Source: Acidobacteriaceae bacterium (GTDB lineage Bacteria > Acidobacteriota > Terriglobia > Terriglobales > Acidobacteriaceae). From it: a DNA stretch of 64,000 nt. This document shows, in pieces, positions 45,416 through 52,486 of this stretch. The first letter of the stretch is position 1. Every line of letters starts with the position of its first letter. The notes beneath the pieces were generated by a model that was not told the origin of the DNA, ran no database searches, and was given only the letters and a program-made list of their open reading frames with translations. The position numbers and the translations under genes are program-made. The stretch spans positions 52,641 to 116,640 of the forward strand of contig JANXZM010000051.1 of assembly GCA_025355505.1 (NCBI GenBank), written 5' to 3'.

Positions 45416-47005
45416 CTACTGCGCGGCGAAGGCGAACAGAGTGGAGCCGACAGGAATTACCACGTACTGGCGGCCGTCCAATTGGTAAGTGATGCCGGTT
45501 GAATAGATGCCGGCGCCGAGCTGGACGTGCCACAGGTCGCGTCCGGTTTGGGCATCGAGGGCGATGAAATTTCCGTCGGAATCGCCGGCGAATACTAATC
45601 CGCCCGCGGTGGAGAGCGCGCCGCCGTTGGGATTGCTGAAGTACGGGAACTCCCATTGCTGTTTCCCCGTCAACGGATCGATGGCCTTGAGCGACCCTGA
45701 AGGGCGTTCCACCGGGTCGGGCATGTAGATGCTTCCCAAAAAATCATGTCCTGCACGATATTGTTGCGGCGAGCCAGTAAAGACGTCGCACTCGTTGGTG
45801 GTGGCGACGTAAAGCAGGCGCGTCTCCGGGTCGTAGGACGGTGAAAACCAGTTGGTGAGGCCGATCGCACCGGGACAAACGCGAGTGGGTGCCACCCCGG
45901 GGATGGCTTCAGGATTGACGATCGGACGGCCATCCGGTGCAATTCCCTTGGCCCACGTCACCTTGCCTAAAGTAGAGGCGGAGAGAAACTTGCCGTCGGT
46001 GCGGTCCAGGACGTACAGAAACCCGTTGCGATTGGCCTGAACCAGCAGCTTGCGGGGCTTGCCTTCCCAGTTGGCGTCGATCAGGACGGGAATCTGAGTG
46101 GCGTCGTAGTCGTACAAATCGTGCGGCGTGAACTGGTAGTACCACTTAAGCTTTCCGGTGTCGGCATCGAGCGCAAGCATGCTGTTGCTGTAGAGATTGT
46201 CTCCGCCTCGGTCGGCGCCGTAGTTGCTTGGCGAGGGATTTCCGGTCGGCCAGTAAATCAAGTTCAGCTCGGGATCGTAGGAGCCGGTAAGCCAGGCGGG
46301 AGCGCCACCGGCTTTCCACGAATCCCCGGTCCAGGTTTCGTGACCGGGCTGGCCGGGGCCGGGAACCGTGTCGAATCGCCACAGCCTGGCGCCGGTGGTG
46401 GCGTCGTAGGCATCGACGAAACCCCGCACGCCATATTCGCCGCCGGACGTACCCACGATCACCGCATTTTTCACGACGAGGGGCGCCACCGTGAACGTGT
46501 AAGCCTGATGGTAGTCGGCGGCGGTCACGTCCCAAACGATGTTGCCCGTTTTTGTATCGAGGGCGATGACGTGCGCGTCGAGCGTGGCCATGAAGAGCCG
46601 GTTGCCGAGCAGGGCAAATCCGCGGTTGACCATGCCACAACAAGCCTGAATTTTCGGCGGCAGGACGCGCTGATAGCGCCAGAGGGCCCGTCCTGAATGC
46701 GCGTCGATGGCGAATGCGCGATCGTTGGGGCTGGTTCCGTAGAGAACGCCGTCCACGGCGAGAGGAGTCGTCTCGAACTCGCCCAACTCCGCGCTCTGAA
46801 AGGCCCACTGCAGTGCCAGTCGCGAAACATTCTTCGTCGTGATCTGGTCCAGCGTACTGTACCGCCAGCCGGAGTAGCGCCCGGAATAGGTCAGCCAGTT
46901 CTGGGGTTCGCTGGCGGATTGCACCAGACGCTCGTAACTCACTTGCGATCGACTGCTGGTCCATGTTCCCAGCACAAACAACATCAGTAAAGCCAAGACT
47001 CTCAT
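45416..47005 (-). CDS. PQQ-dependent (quinoprotein) alcohol dehydrogenase
   Basis: 529 residues, a periplasmic enzyme with signal peptide about 1-20. The eight-bladed propeller repeats (WAFQSAELGEF, ALDTKTGNIVW, AYDATTGARLW, ALDADTGKLKWYYQ, IDPLTGKQQWEFP, ALDAQTGRDLWHVQL) are clear. The vicinal cysteine pair C122-C123 (ACCGMVNRG) stacks on PQQ. Metal ligands E190 (GEYGVRG) and an Asn near 256-261 are visible, and the catalytic Asp is D280 with a second Asp at 282 (ALDADTG). D-x-D at this place is associated with lanthanide-dependent members. The cytochrome c gene 68 bp upstream should supply its electron acceptor. Confidence 0.9.
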   Translation of the reverse strand: MRVLALLMLFVLGTWTSSRSQVSYERLVQSASEPQNWLTYSGRYSGWRYSTLDQITTKNVSRLALQWAFQSAELGEFETTPLAVDGVLYGTSPNDRAFAIDAHSGRALWRYQRVLPPKIQACCGMVNRGFALLGNRLFMATLDAHVIALDTKTGNIVWDVTAADYHQAYTFTVAPLVVKNAVIVGTSGGEYGVRGFVDAYDATTGARLWRFDTVPGPGQPGHETWTGDSWKAGGAPAWLTGSYDPELNLIYWPTGNPSPSNYGADRGGDNLYSNSMLALDADTGKLKWYYQFTPHDLYDYDATQIPVLIDANWEGKPRKLLVQANRNGFLYVLDRTDGKFLSASTLGKVTWAKGIAPDGRPIVNPEAIPGVAPTRVCPGAIGLTNWFSPSYDPETRLLYVATTNECDVFTGSPQQYRAGHDFLGSIYMPDPVERPSGSLKAIDPLTGKQQWEFPYFSNPNGGALSTAGGLVFAGDSDGNFIALDAQTGRDLWHVQLGAGIYSTGITYQLDGRQYVVIPVGSTLFAFAAQ

Positions 47006-47073
47006 CGAGATTGTTCCTTAATGTCCGCCATCGACAGTAACTGTTTGGAAAATCTGCCGCGTTCCGCGAATTG

Positions 47074-47922
47074 TCAGTCCCCTCGCAAGTTTTGCAGATA
47101 CGCCACCAGGTTTTCCAGGTCGGTCGCGTTCAGCATGTCTTCCGCATAGGCAGGCATCATGGACTTGCGTTCGTGGTTCACTTTCTGCAGATCTTTCTTC
47201 GAAAGCAAGTGCAGATTCTGCCGCCTGTCCATCAGCTGAATGGAAAAAGTGTCTTCGTTTCTCGCCACGCCGACGATCTTCTCACCGGTTGCAGTGATGA
47301 CGGTGACTGTGTCCCACACGCGGGCCGGCCCGAAGTGGCTGTTGGGGTCGATCATGCCGGTGCTCAGATCCTTGTCCGGAAAGCGAATGGAATCGGTGAT
47401 GTAGGCCGCCGAGCGCCCGGCGCCAACGCGCGAAAGATCCGGTCCCAGCAAACCGCCCCGTCCTTTTACCATGTGGCAACTGGGACAGCCCTTGCCCTGG
47501 AAGATCGCTTCGCCGACTGCCCTGTCTCCAACCGGAGCTGTGGATTTCGGGGGCGCCAGCGAGCGCAGGTAAGCGATGATCGTCCAAATCTCCGAGTCTT
47601 CAAAGTTGGCGGCCGGCATTTCGGTGCCGGTGACACCCTGCGTGATGGTGAGAAACAGATCGGCGTCCGCCGACCCGTGGTTCCAGCGGCCCGAGGTCAA
47701 ATCTGGCCCCCTGCCTCCGCCTCGCGCGTTGATCCCGTGACAGGGCGAACAGTTGGCACGAAACAAAGATAGGCCCTCTTTGATCGCTGCCGGGTTGTCG
47801 GCGACGGGATTGGTAACCGGGTTTTTTTGCGCCCCGGCGGGAGCGCACCACAGAGCCGCGATGACCAGCACAACTCCGCCCCAGCGAGTGCAAGCGTTTC
47901 TAACGGCACGATCCACGCACAT
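47074..47922 (-). CDS. Dihaem cytochrome c
   Basis: 282 residues from ATG 47920-47922 (MCVDRAVRNACTRW); AAGGAG lies about ten bases upstream and a TTG one codon earlier is an alternative. The signal peptide ends in APAGA. Two haem sites are CSPCH and CPSCH, each in a class I-like cytochrome domain with downstream methionines (TEMPAANF; MMPAYAEDM). It lies just upstream of the PQQ dehydrogenase gene on the same strand and is its likely electron acceptor. Confidence 0.9.
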   Translation of the reverse strand: MCVDRAVRNACTRWGGVVLVIAALWCAPAGAQKNPVTNPVADNPAAIKEGLSLFRANCSPCHGINARGGGRGPDLTSGRWNHGSADADLFLTITQGVTGTEMPAANFEDSEIWTIIAYLRSLAPPKSTAPVGDRAVGEAIFQGKGCPSCHMVKGRGGLLGPDLSRVGAGRSAAYITDSIRFPDKDLSTGMIDPNSHFGPARVWDTVTVITATGEKIVGVARNEDTFSIQLMDRRQNLHLLSKKDLQKVNHERKSMMPAYAEDMLNATDLENLVAYLQNLRGD

Positions 47923-48123
47923 CAAGATGCATCTCCTTGTAACACCGAAGCAGCCGACGAAACCACGGGCGGTTGCGGTCGCTCGCCATCCGTCAAGGAA
48001 CATTCCGTCCGGAACATTGAACAATATCCTAAGACAGGCATGAAGTGAAATATCTCATCGTTTACCCGTGGCCTCCGTTCACAGCATTCGCGGCCGGTTC
48101 TTCTCCGCGCATCCCGCGTCCCC

Positions 48124-48223
48124 TGCGTGAAGTCGTTGTGGTTTCTTCCCGTCCGCACTCCGGTGGGCCGCTTGTATAAGGGCACGCTGCGGGCTGCGCG
48201 TCCTGATGAAATGGCTGTGGTTG
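48124..48223 (+). pseudogene. Thiolase 5' gene fragment
   Basis: About 100 bp from TGCGTGAAGTCG onward match the first codons of the intact thiolase gene at 51171-51270. The ATG has become CTG, one extra C after TTCTTCC shifts the frame, and homology stops at about 48223. It is a promoterless remnant of duplication or rearrangement. Confidence 0.92.
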
Positions 48224-48247
48224 GGGCGGGTTGATAAAAAATCTAAA

Positions 48248-48455
48248 ATGAAACACTTCATCGTCTCCGAAGAAATCAAACACAGGGTGGGGCGCATACG
48301 CTCCCGACTTGCCTGGCCTGGGCGCTGCGGGCAAAACGCTGGACGAAGTGAAGGAGCTCATCCGCGGGGCGGTTGAGTTTCACTTGGAAGGCATGCGCGC
48401 GCACGGTGATCCAATTCCTGCGGCGAGCGCGCTGACTGAATACATCACGATCTGA
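48248..48455 (+). pseudogene. Frameshifted HicB-type antitoxin remnant
   Basis: ATG 48248 opens MKHFIVSEEIKH. After a one-base frame change near 48282 the frame reads WGAYAPDLPGLGAAGKTLDE, then VKELIRGAVEFHLEGMRAHG, ending TGA 48453-48455. This is the typical short HicB antitoxin of about 70 residues. No hicA lies beside it. It is distinct from the intact hicB at 7564. Confidence 0.85.
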
Positions 48456-48617
48456 ATGGAAACTTGAGACGGGCCACCGCGACTGCTGGCTGGGTTCAGC
48501 AGGCTGCTTCCTCTGTCGCTCAGCGAGAATTTCTTGTAGTCGCTTTCTTTCGATGACCAGCCCCGCACGGGCGTTCTCGGCCATCTTCTGTGCGTACTCC
48601 AGAATGTTCTCAGCCAT
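48276..48617 (-). CDS. Tiny coiled-coil protein paralogue with run-on C-terminus (copy B)
   Basis: The first 47 residues (MAENILEYAQKMAENARAGL, VIERKRLQEILAERQRKQPA) match copy A at 44957-45100. The stop codon of copy A is replaced by TGG, so the frame runs a further 66 codons antisense to the hicB remnant. These extra residues are probably meaningless. The upstream region also resembles that of copy A (to about 48684), but without the GGAG site. Likely a decayed duplicate. Confidence 0.5.
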   Translation of the reverse strand: MAENILEYAQKMAENARAGLVIERKRLQEILAERQRKQPAEPSQQSRWPVSSFHSDRDVFSQRARRRNWITVRAHAFQVKLNRPADELLHFVQRFARSAQARQVGSVCAPPCV

Positions 48618-48696
48618 GGCTACAAGAATACTGCAATAGAGCGGTTTCTCCAGTCCCTTGGCATTGTAGAATCAACGACTTGTGCCAGCCGGGATT

Positions 48697-49464
48697 CTAG
48701 CGGTCGTTCTCAGATTTGGTGATCAACTCCTCTGCCTCTCGAACGCCAACGCTCCTCAGCTTCAGATTGCCGTTTTCGTCTTCGTCGACAGCATTTCTTA
48801 TCCGGGCGACGCCCATCTTCGCGTTTGTACGTTTGTAACCGTGACGCCTAACCTGATCCGTCAACTCTTCTCCCGACATCCTCTTCGGATAGATGGCGTA
48901 CAAAACCAAAAGGGCCGCTTCGCGCGCGCTGCCTGCGATATCGACGTAAAGGCGCCCGTCGATTTCCTCCATGAACGGGTACTTGCGCTTGACGACGCCA
49001 TCAACGACAGCCTTGGTTTCATCTAAGTCCATCCCCTTTTGTGCATATCTAATCAATTCCGCCAGAATCCAGGAGCATAGGGCCAATACGGCATTCGCGT
49101 CCATCTCGGTAGCTTCGACCTCGTCGGCATCGTGGCGAGCGCCGCGATTGCTGGCGACTTCATACACGAATCTGCAGGCGCGGGGGACTGTCAGCCGGAG
49201 AGAATCGGGCAAGGATGTTTTTGTGGGAATGCTGTCCATGATAGTTCCCGCCTTGAACGACTTGCCAGTGGGCACGGTCTCGCCAGCTTCGCGCCACAGC
49301 GCCTTCAGCACGGCTTCCACGAACTTGCCAGCCTTGGCATTTGCGTCGTCCCACTCGCGCCGATAGTAGTCCTGAATCATCCGATTAAAATGACTAGCCG
49401 CCGCGTCGGCATGTTTAGGGGCGAACTTGTTTTTCAGCATTTCGTCCAACGTTCTGTCAGGCAT
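48697..49464 (-). CDS. Unknown protein D of four-gene operon (HEPN-like helices plus winged helix)
   Basis: 255 residues from ATG 49462-49464, overlapping the previous gene by eight bases. The N-terminal 160 residues are helical: HFNRMIQDYYRREWDDANAK, AGKFVEAVLKALWREAG, then ASNRGARHDADEVEATEMDA and NAVLALCSWILAELIRYA. The RGARH segment followed by a helix recalls HEPN-type folds, but the Rx4-6H motif is not exact. The C-terminus (about 190-250; LLVLYAIYPKRMSGEELTDQ, VRRHGYKRTNAKMGVARIRN) looks like a winged helix. Last gene of the operon. No function can be named. Confidence 0.72.
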   Translation of the reverse strand: MPDRTLDEMLKNKFAPKHADAAASHFNRMIQDYYRREWDDANAKAGKFVEAVLKALWREAGETVPTGKSFKAGTIMDSIPTKTSLPDSLRLTVPRACRFVYEVASNRGARHDADEVEATEMDANAVLALCSWILAELIRYAQKGMDLDETKAVVDGVVKRKYPFMEEIDGRLYVDIAGSAREAALLVLYAIYPKRMSGEELTDQVRRHGYKRTNAKMGVARIRNAVDEDENGNLKLRSVGVREAEELITKSENDR

Positions 49465-49873
49465 TGAAGATGTCCTTCCAACCAGGCAAGAGCGCGTACA
49501 TCCCAGTTTTCGGTGAATCAACCCATTCGTGTTCCTTCGCTCTGATTGTGTGCGCTCCGTTCCACTTTCCTAGGAGTCCCGTCATCTTGCCCCATTGCTT
49601 TCGAATGGTCGCAAAGGGAACTTCTCTCTTAGTGTCACCGCTGACCATGCGCGCCAGCAGCAAAGTGAATTTCTGTGGGCCGCCCATCCCGCGTGCGTGT
49701 CTCTTTACGAACGCTCTGATAGGAGATGATAAGTTGATCGTATGTTTGGGAGCGTTTTTTGCCCTTGCCGTTGTCTTTGTCCGGACCGATCTTTGCGAAC
49801 TAGACGGGGTCAACTCGACCTGCCCTTGAAAAATATTGCCGCTGTCGTCTGTGAGAGTGACGGTAACTTTCAT
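49457..49873 (-). CDS. Unknown protein C of four-gene operon
   Basis: 138 residues. A beta N-terminus (MKVTVTLTDDSGNIFQGQVE), a basic linker (SVRTKTTARAKNAPKHTINL), then a compact domain: FVKRHARGMGGPQKFTLLLA, GDTKREVPFATIRKQWGKMT, RAKEHEWVDSPKTGMYALLP. The last part has the helix-helix-wing pattern of a winged helix, with W residues in the helices. Its start overlaps the previous gene's stop (ATGA) and its stop overlaps the next gene. The context implies four products made together. Confidence 0.72.
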   Translation of the reverse strand: MKVTVTLTDDSGNIFQGQVELTPSSSQRSVRTKTTARAKNAPKHTINLSSPIRAFVKRHARGMGGPQKFTLLLARMVSGDTKREVPFATIRKQWGKMTGLLGKWNGAHTIRAKEHEWVDSPKTGMYALLPGWKDIFNA

Positions 49874-50148
49874 TTTGGACTCCTTCTTCGATCGCCGGCC
49901 TTCGGCCGCTCGGCAATGTAGGGGTATTTCTGGATATACTCGTAACTTCCGCGCTTCCCGCGACGAGTCAAATGATTCGCGCGCTTCAACGCCATCCCAA
50001 GTTCGGGGTCCGAAAAGTGGTTGCCCCTCTTTCCCAAGCTTTCAACGATGGGAAGTTTCTTCTTCCATGTGCGAAAGAAGCCTTCTTCCCATAGGATCTT
50101 CAAAGCCTCGGTTGCTGTCTTGGCCACTCTGGTCGTCCTATTTGCCAT
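49870..50148 (-). CDS. Unknown protein B of four-gene operon (winged-helix-like)
   Basis: 92 residues from ATG 50148; an ATG at 50166 would add six residues. After a basic N-terminus, LKILWEEGFFRTWKKKLPIV, ESLGKRGNHFSDPELGMALK and RANHLTRRGKRGSYEYIQKY form one winged-helix-like domain ending in a basic beta hairpin. It aligns with the C-terminal half of protein A (L..L.E.GFF, G..+...L..AL, L+R...G.+.Y). Overlaps gene A by 11 bases and gene C by four. Confidence 0.7.
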   Translation of the reverse strand: MANRTTRVAKTATEALKILWEEGFFRTWKKKLPIVESLGKRGNHFSDPELGMALKRANHLTRRGKRGSYEYIQKYPYIAERPKAGDRRRSPK

Positions 50149-50509
50149 ATACCCATTTCCCTTCATGCTTCTTTCGTCGTAACTGCCTCCTCTTAACCAG
50201 ACCCAGCGCGACCCCTGAGAGGGAGGTCACCGGGTAGAGGTAACCTTTTTCTTCAAGCGCACGCGCTATTTCACCCAGAGCCTTTGGTTTCTCAAAGAAC
50301 CCAGCCTCTTTCAGTTCGATAATGAGATCAGAAGCGCCCTCTCGCTTCTTGTCCGTCTTTCTAGCGGTCCTTGTCCTCGCTATTGCTTTCTTTGCCTGAT
50401 CTACCACGCTGTGTCTTTCATAGGCCGCAAGGATGCTTGATACCTCGCTCTCGGTACCTTCAACTGTAATTACGGCACCTGTACCAGACTTGATCGTTGC
50501 TTTTGCCAC
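50138..50509 (-). CDS. Unknown protein A of four-gene operon
   Basis: 123 residues from GTG 50507-50509, with AGAGG six bases upstream. The N-terminal strand-helix unit is AVITVEGTESEVSSILAAYE. A basic linker (KAIARTRTARKTDKKREG) leads to a C-terminal winged-helix-like domain (ASDLIIELKEAGFFEKPKAL, GEIARALEEKGYLYPVTSLS, RRQLRRKKHEGKWVYGK) related to protein B. First gene of the operon, directly after a strong promoter. Base composition is more AT-rich than neighbouring housekeeping genes, consistent with transfer. Confidence 0.72.
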   Translation of the reverse strand: MAKATIKSGTGAVITVEGTESEVSSILAAYERHSVVDQAKKAIARTRTARKTDKKREGASDLIIELKEAGFFEKPKALGEIARALEEKGYLYPVTSLSGVALGLVKRRQLRRKKHEGKWVYGK

Positions 50510-50545
50510 TGGCCACCTCTTGTGCGATATCAAAATATATTAGCT

Positions 50546-50574
50546 ATGATAATAGTGACAATTCTTTGTGTCAA
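50546..50574 (-). promoter_or_regulatory. Sigma-70-type promoter of the four-gene operon
   Basis: On the minus strand TTGACA (50569-50574), 17 bases, then TATCAT (50546-50551), placing transcription start about 30 bases before the GTG at 50509. A TGACA/TGTCA inverted repeat overlaps the -35 element and could be an operator for the divergent XRE protein. Confidence 0.75.
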
Positions 50575-50668
50575 GCATGCGCCAAGTCCTCGACGGGAAG
50601 GCGCAAACGAATGGCCGCTCTAGATTCAATATCCTAGAAATGGGATAATGTCAGCGAGGAGGCACGAT

Positions 50669-51022
50669 ATGGCAAACAAGCGAAATAGCGAATCCGTAGT
50701 GCGAAGTTCGGGGAACGTGTTTGCCGACCTTGGGTTGCGCGACGCCGGCGAGAAGCAGACAAAAGTGCGTCTTGCGCTTGCGATTCAGCAGATCATTCAA
50801 GCTCGGCACCTGTCGCAGGCAGCAGCAGCGCAGTTATTAGACATCAACCAGCCGAAGATTTCTGCCCTGGTCAACTACCACCTCGATGGTTTTTCCGTCG
50901 AGCGCCTGCTCCATTTTCTCAATGCTCTGGACCGCGATGTCGAGATCGTGATCCGCAAGAAACCGCGCTCGCGCAAGGCTGCCCGGATCGTGGTGACGGA
51001 AGCTCAGTTGTCCGCGGGGTAG
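50669..51022 (+). CDS. XRE-family regulator, orphan HigA-like antitoxin
   Basis: 117 residues from ATG 50669, with GAGGAGG six bases upstream. NVFADLGLRDAGEKQTKVRL leads into a HTH (HLSQAAAAQLLDINQPKISA, LVNYHLDGFSVERLLHFLNA), the pattern of HigA2/XRE antitoxins. The RelE-like toxin that normally precedes such a gene is absent; instead the four-gene operon diverges from the same 160-bp region. It may regulate that operon, which is inference. Confidence 0.88.
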   Translation: MANKRNSESVVRSSGNVFADLGLRDAGEKQTKVRLALAIQQIIQARHLSQAAAAQLLDINQPKISALVNYHLDGFSVERLLHFLNALDRDVEIVIRKKPRSRKAARIVVTEAQLSAG

Positions 51023-51150
51023 CAGCTGCCGAGCTGGCTCGGCTTGGACGGGCGAGGGCGCCCGTCCCCACACGAACCCCGTTCCCACACGAACCCTGTC
51101 CCCACACGGACCCCGTTCCCCCACGAACCCCGTCCCCACACGAACCCCTC
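51023..51150. repeat. Family D hairpin plus 17-18-bp minisatellite
   Basis: GGACGGGCGAGGGCGCCCGTCC with a GCCGAGC/GCTCGGC arm (51027-51062) matches, inverted, the element at 61128-61180. It is followed by about five copies of a CCCACACGAACCCCGTT-type unit (to 51150), ending 20 bp before the thiolase start. Confidence 0.9.
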
Positions 51151-51169
51151 CGAGAGTTAAAATTGTCCC

Positions 51170-52357
51170 ATGCGTGAAGTCGTTGTGGTTTCTTCCGTCC
51201 GCACTCCGGTGGGCCGCGCGTATAAGGGCACGTTGCGGGCTACGCGTCCCGATGAACTGGCTGCCGTTGCGATCAAGGGCGCGCTGGATCGTGTGCCGCA
51301 GCTTGATCCCAAAGAAATTGAAGATGTCATCCTGGGCTGCGCCATGCCTGAGGGCGAGCAGGGGATGAACGTCGCCCGCATTGCTTCGCTGCGGGCGGGG
51401 CTGCCGGTTGAGGTGTCGGCGGTGACGATCAATCGCTTTTGCTCCTCCGGCTTGCAGGCGATTGCCATGGCGGCTGAGCGCATCATGAGCGGCGGCGCCG
51501 AGGTGATGGTCGCGGGCGGGACGGAATCGATGTCGATGATCCCGATGGGCGGTTACAAGATTTCGCCTAATCCTTGGTTGGTCGATCATTATCCGGATGC
51601 TTATCTTTCCATGGGGCTGACGGCGGAGCGGGTGGCGGCGCGCTTTGGCATTACGCGCGAGCGGTGCGACGAGTTTTCTTTGCGCAGCCATCAGAAGGCG
51701 CTGGCGGCCATTGCGGCGGGTAAGTTTGAGGATGAGAGTGTCGCGGTGCCGGTTAGCTTTACTACTCCGAATGGATCGAAGCCGAGTGCAAATCCAAGCC
51801 GGCAAGAAATCTCTTTCAAGGTGGACGAAGGCCCGCGCGCTGACACTTCGATGGAGGCTCTGGGCGCGCTCAAGGCGGCGTTTCATGTGAAGGGCGTAAC
51901 CACGGCGGGGAATTCTTCGCAGATGTCGGATGGCGCCGCGGCGGCGGTGGTGATGTCGGCCGACCGGGCGAAGGCTCTGGGCATCACTCCTTTGGCGCGC
52001 TATGTTTCGTTCGCTACCGCCGGATACAAGCCGGAAGAGATGGGCCTCGGCCCGGTGTTTGCCATACCTAAGGCGCTGAAGTTGGCCGGGTTGAAGCTAT
52101 CGGATATCGACGTGATCGAACTGAACGAGGCGTTCGCGGCGCAGTCGCTGGCGGTGATTCAGGAAGCTGGACTTGATCCCGAACGCGTGAATCCAAACGG
52201 TGGAGCGATTGCGCTGGGGCATCCGCTGGGATGCACGGGCGCAAAGCTGACGGCTAGCGTGATTCGTGAGTTGAAGCGGCGCGGGGCCCGGTATGGGATG
52301 GTAACGATGTGCGTTGGCGGCGGGATGGGCGCGGCGGGAATTTTTGAAAGGCTTTAA
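51170..52357 (+). CDS. fadA: Acetyl-CoA acyltransferase (thiolase)
   Basis: 395 residues. The nucleophilic cysteine is in [12 protein letters not shown]. The second active-site segments [16 protein letters not shown] (His) and [10 protein letters not shown] (Cys) are present. It cleaves 3-ketoacyl-CoA in beta-oxidation or condenses acetyl-CoA. It is followed by a long acyl-CoA dehydrogenase gene, as in fadA-fadE operons, with a family E repeat between them. A 100-bp copy of its 5' end lies at 48124. Confidence 0.95.
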   Translation: MREVVVVSSVRTPVGRAYKGTLRATRPDELAAVAIKGALDRVPQLDPKEIEDVILGCAMPEGEQGMNVARIASLRAGLPVEVSAVTINRFCSSGLQAIAMAAERIMSGGAEVMVAGGTESMSMIPMGGYKISPNPWLVDHYPDAYLSMGLTAERVAARFGITRERCDEFSLRSHQKALAAIAAGKFEDESVAVPVSFTTPNGSKPSANPSRQEISFKVDEGPRADTSMEALGALKAAFHVKGVTTAGNSSQMSDGAAAAVVMSADRAKALGITPLARYVSFATAGYKPEEMGLGPVFAIPKALKLAGLKLSDIDVIELNEAFAAQSLAVIQEAGLDPERVNPNGGAIALGHPLGCTGAKLTASVIRELKRRGARYGMVTMCVGGGMGAAGIFERL

Positions 52358-52476
52358 CCGCCGGGGTACACGGGAAAGGCCACAGGGAAACCTTCCAAGG
52401 CATGGTCTAGACACCGGCAAAGATGAAATAATCCCTATGTGATTCCCCGTGTTTCCCTGTGTCCTCTGTGGTGAAA
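52358..52476. repeat. Family E inverted repeat between fadA and fadE-like genes
   Basis: ACCGCCGGGGTACACGGGAA and CCCTGTGTCCTCTGTGGTGA form a long imperfect hairpin of the ACCACAGAGGACAC type. It fills the intergenic gap of an apparent operon. Confidence 0.8.
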
Positions 52477-52486
52477 GGTTTTGACT

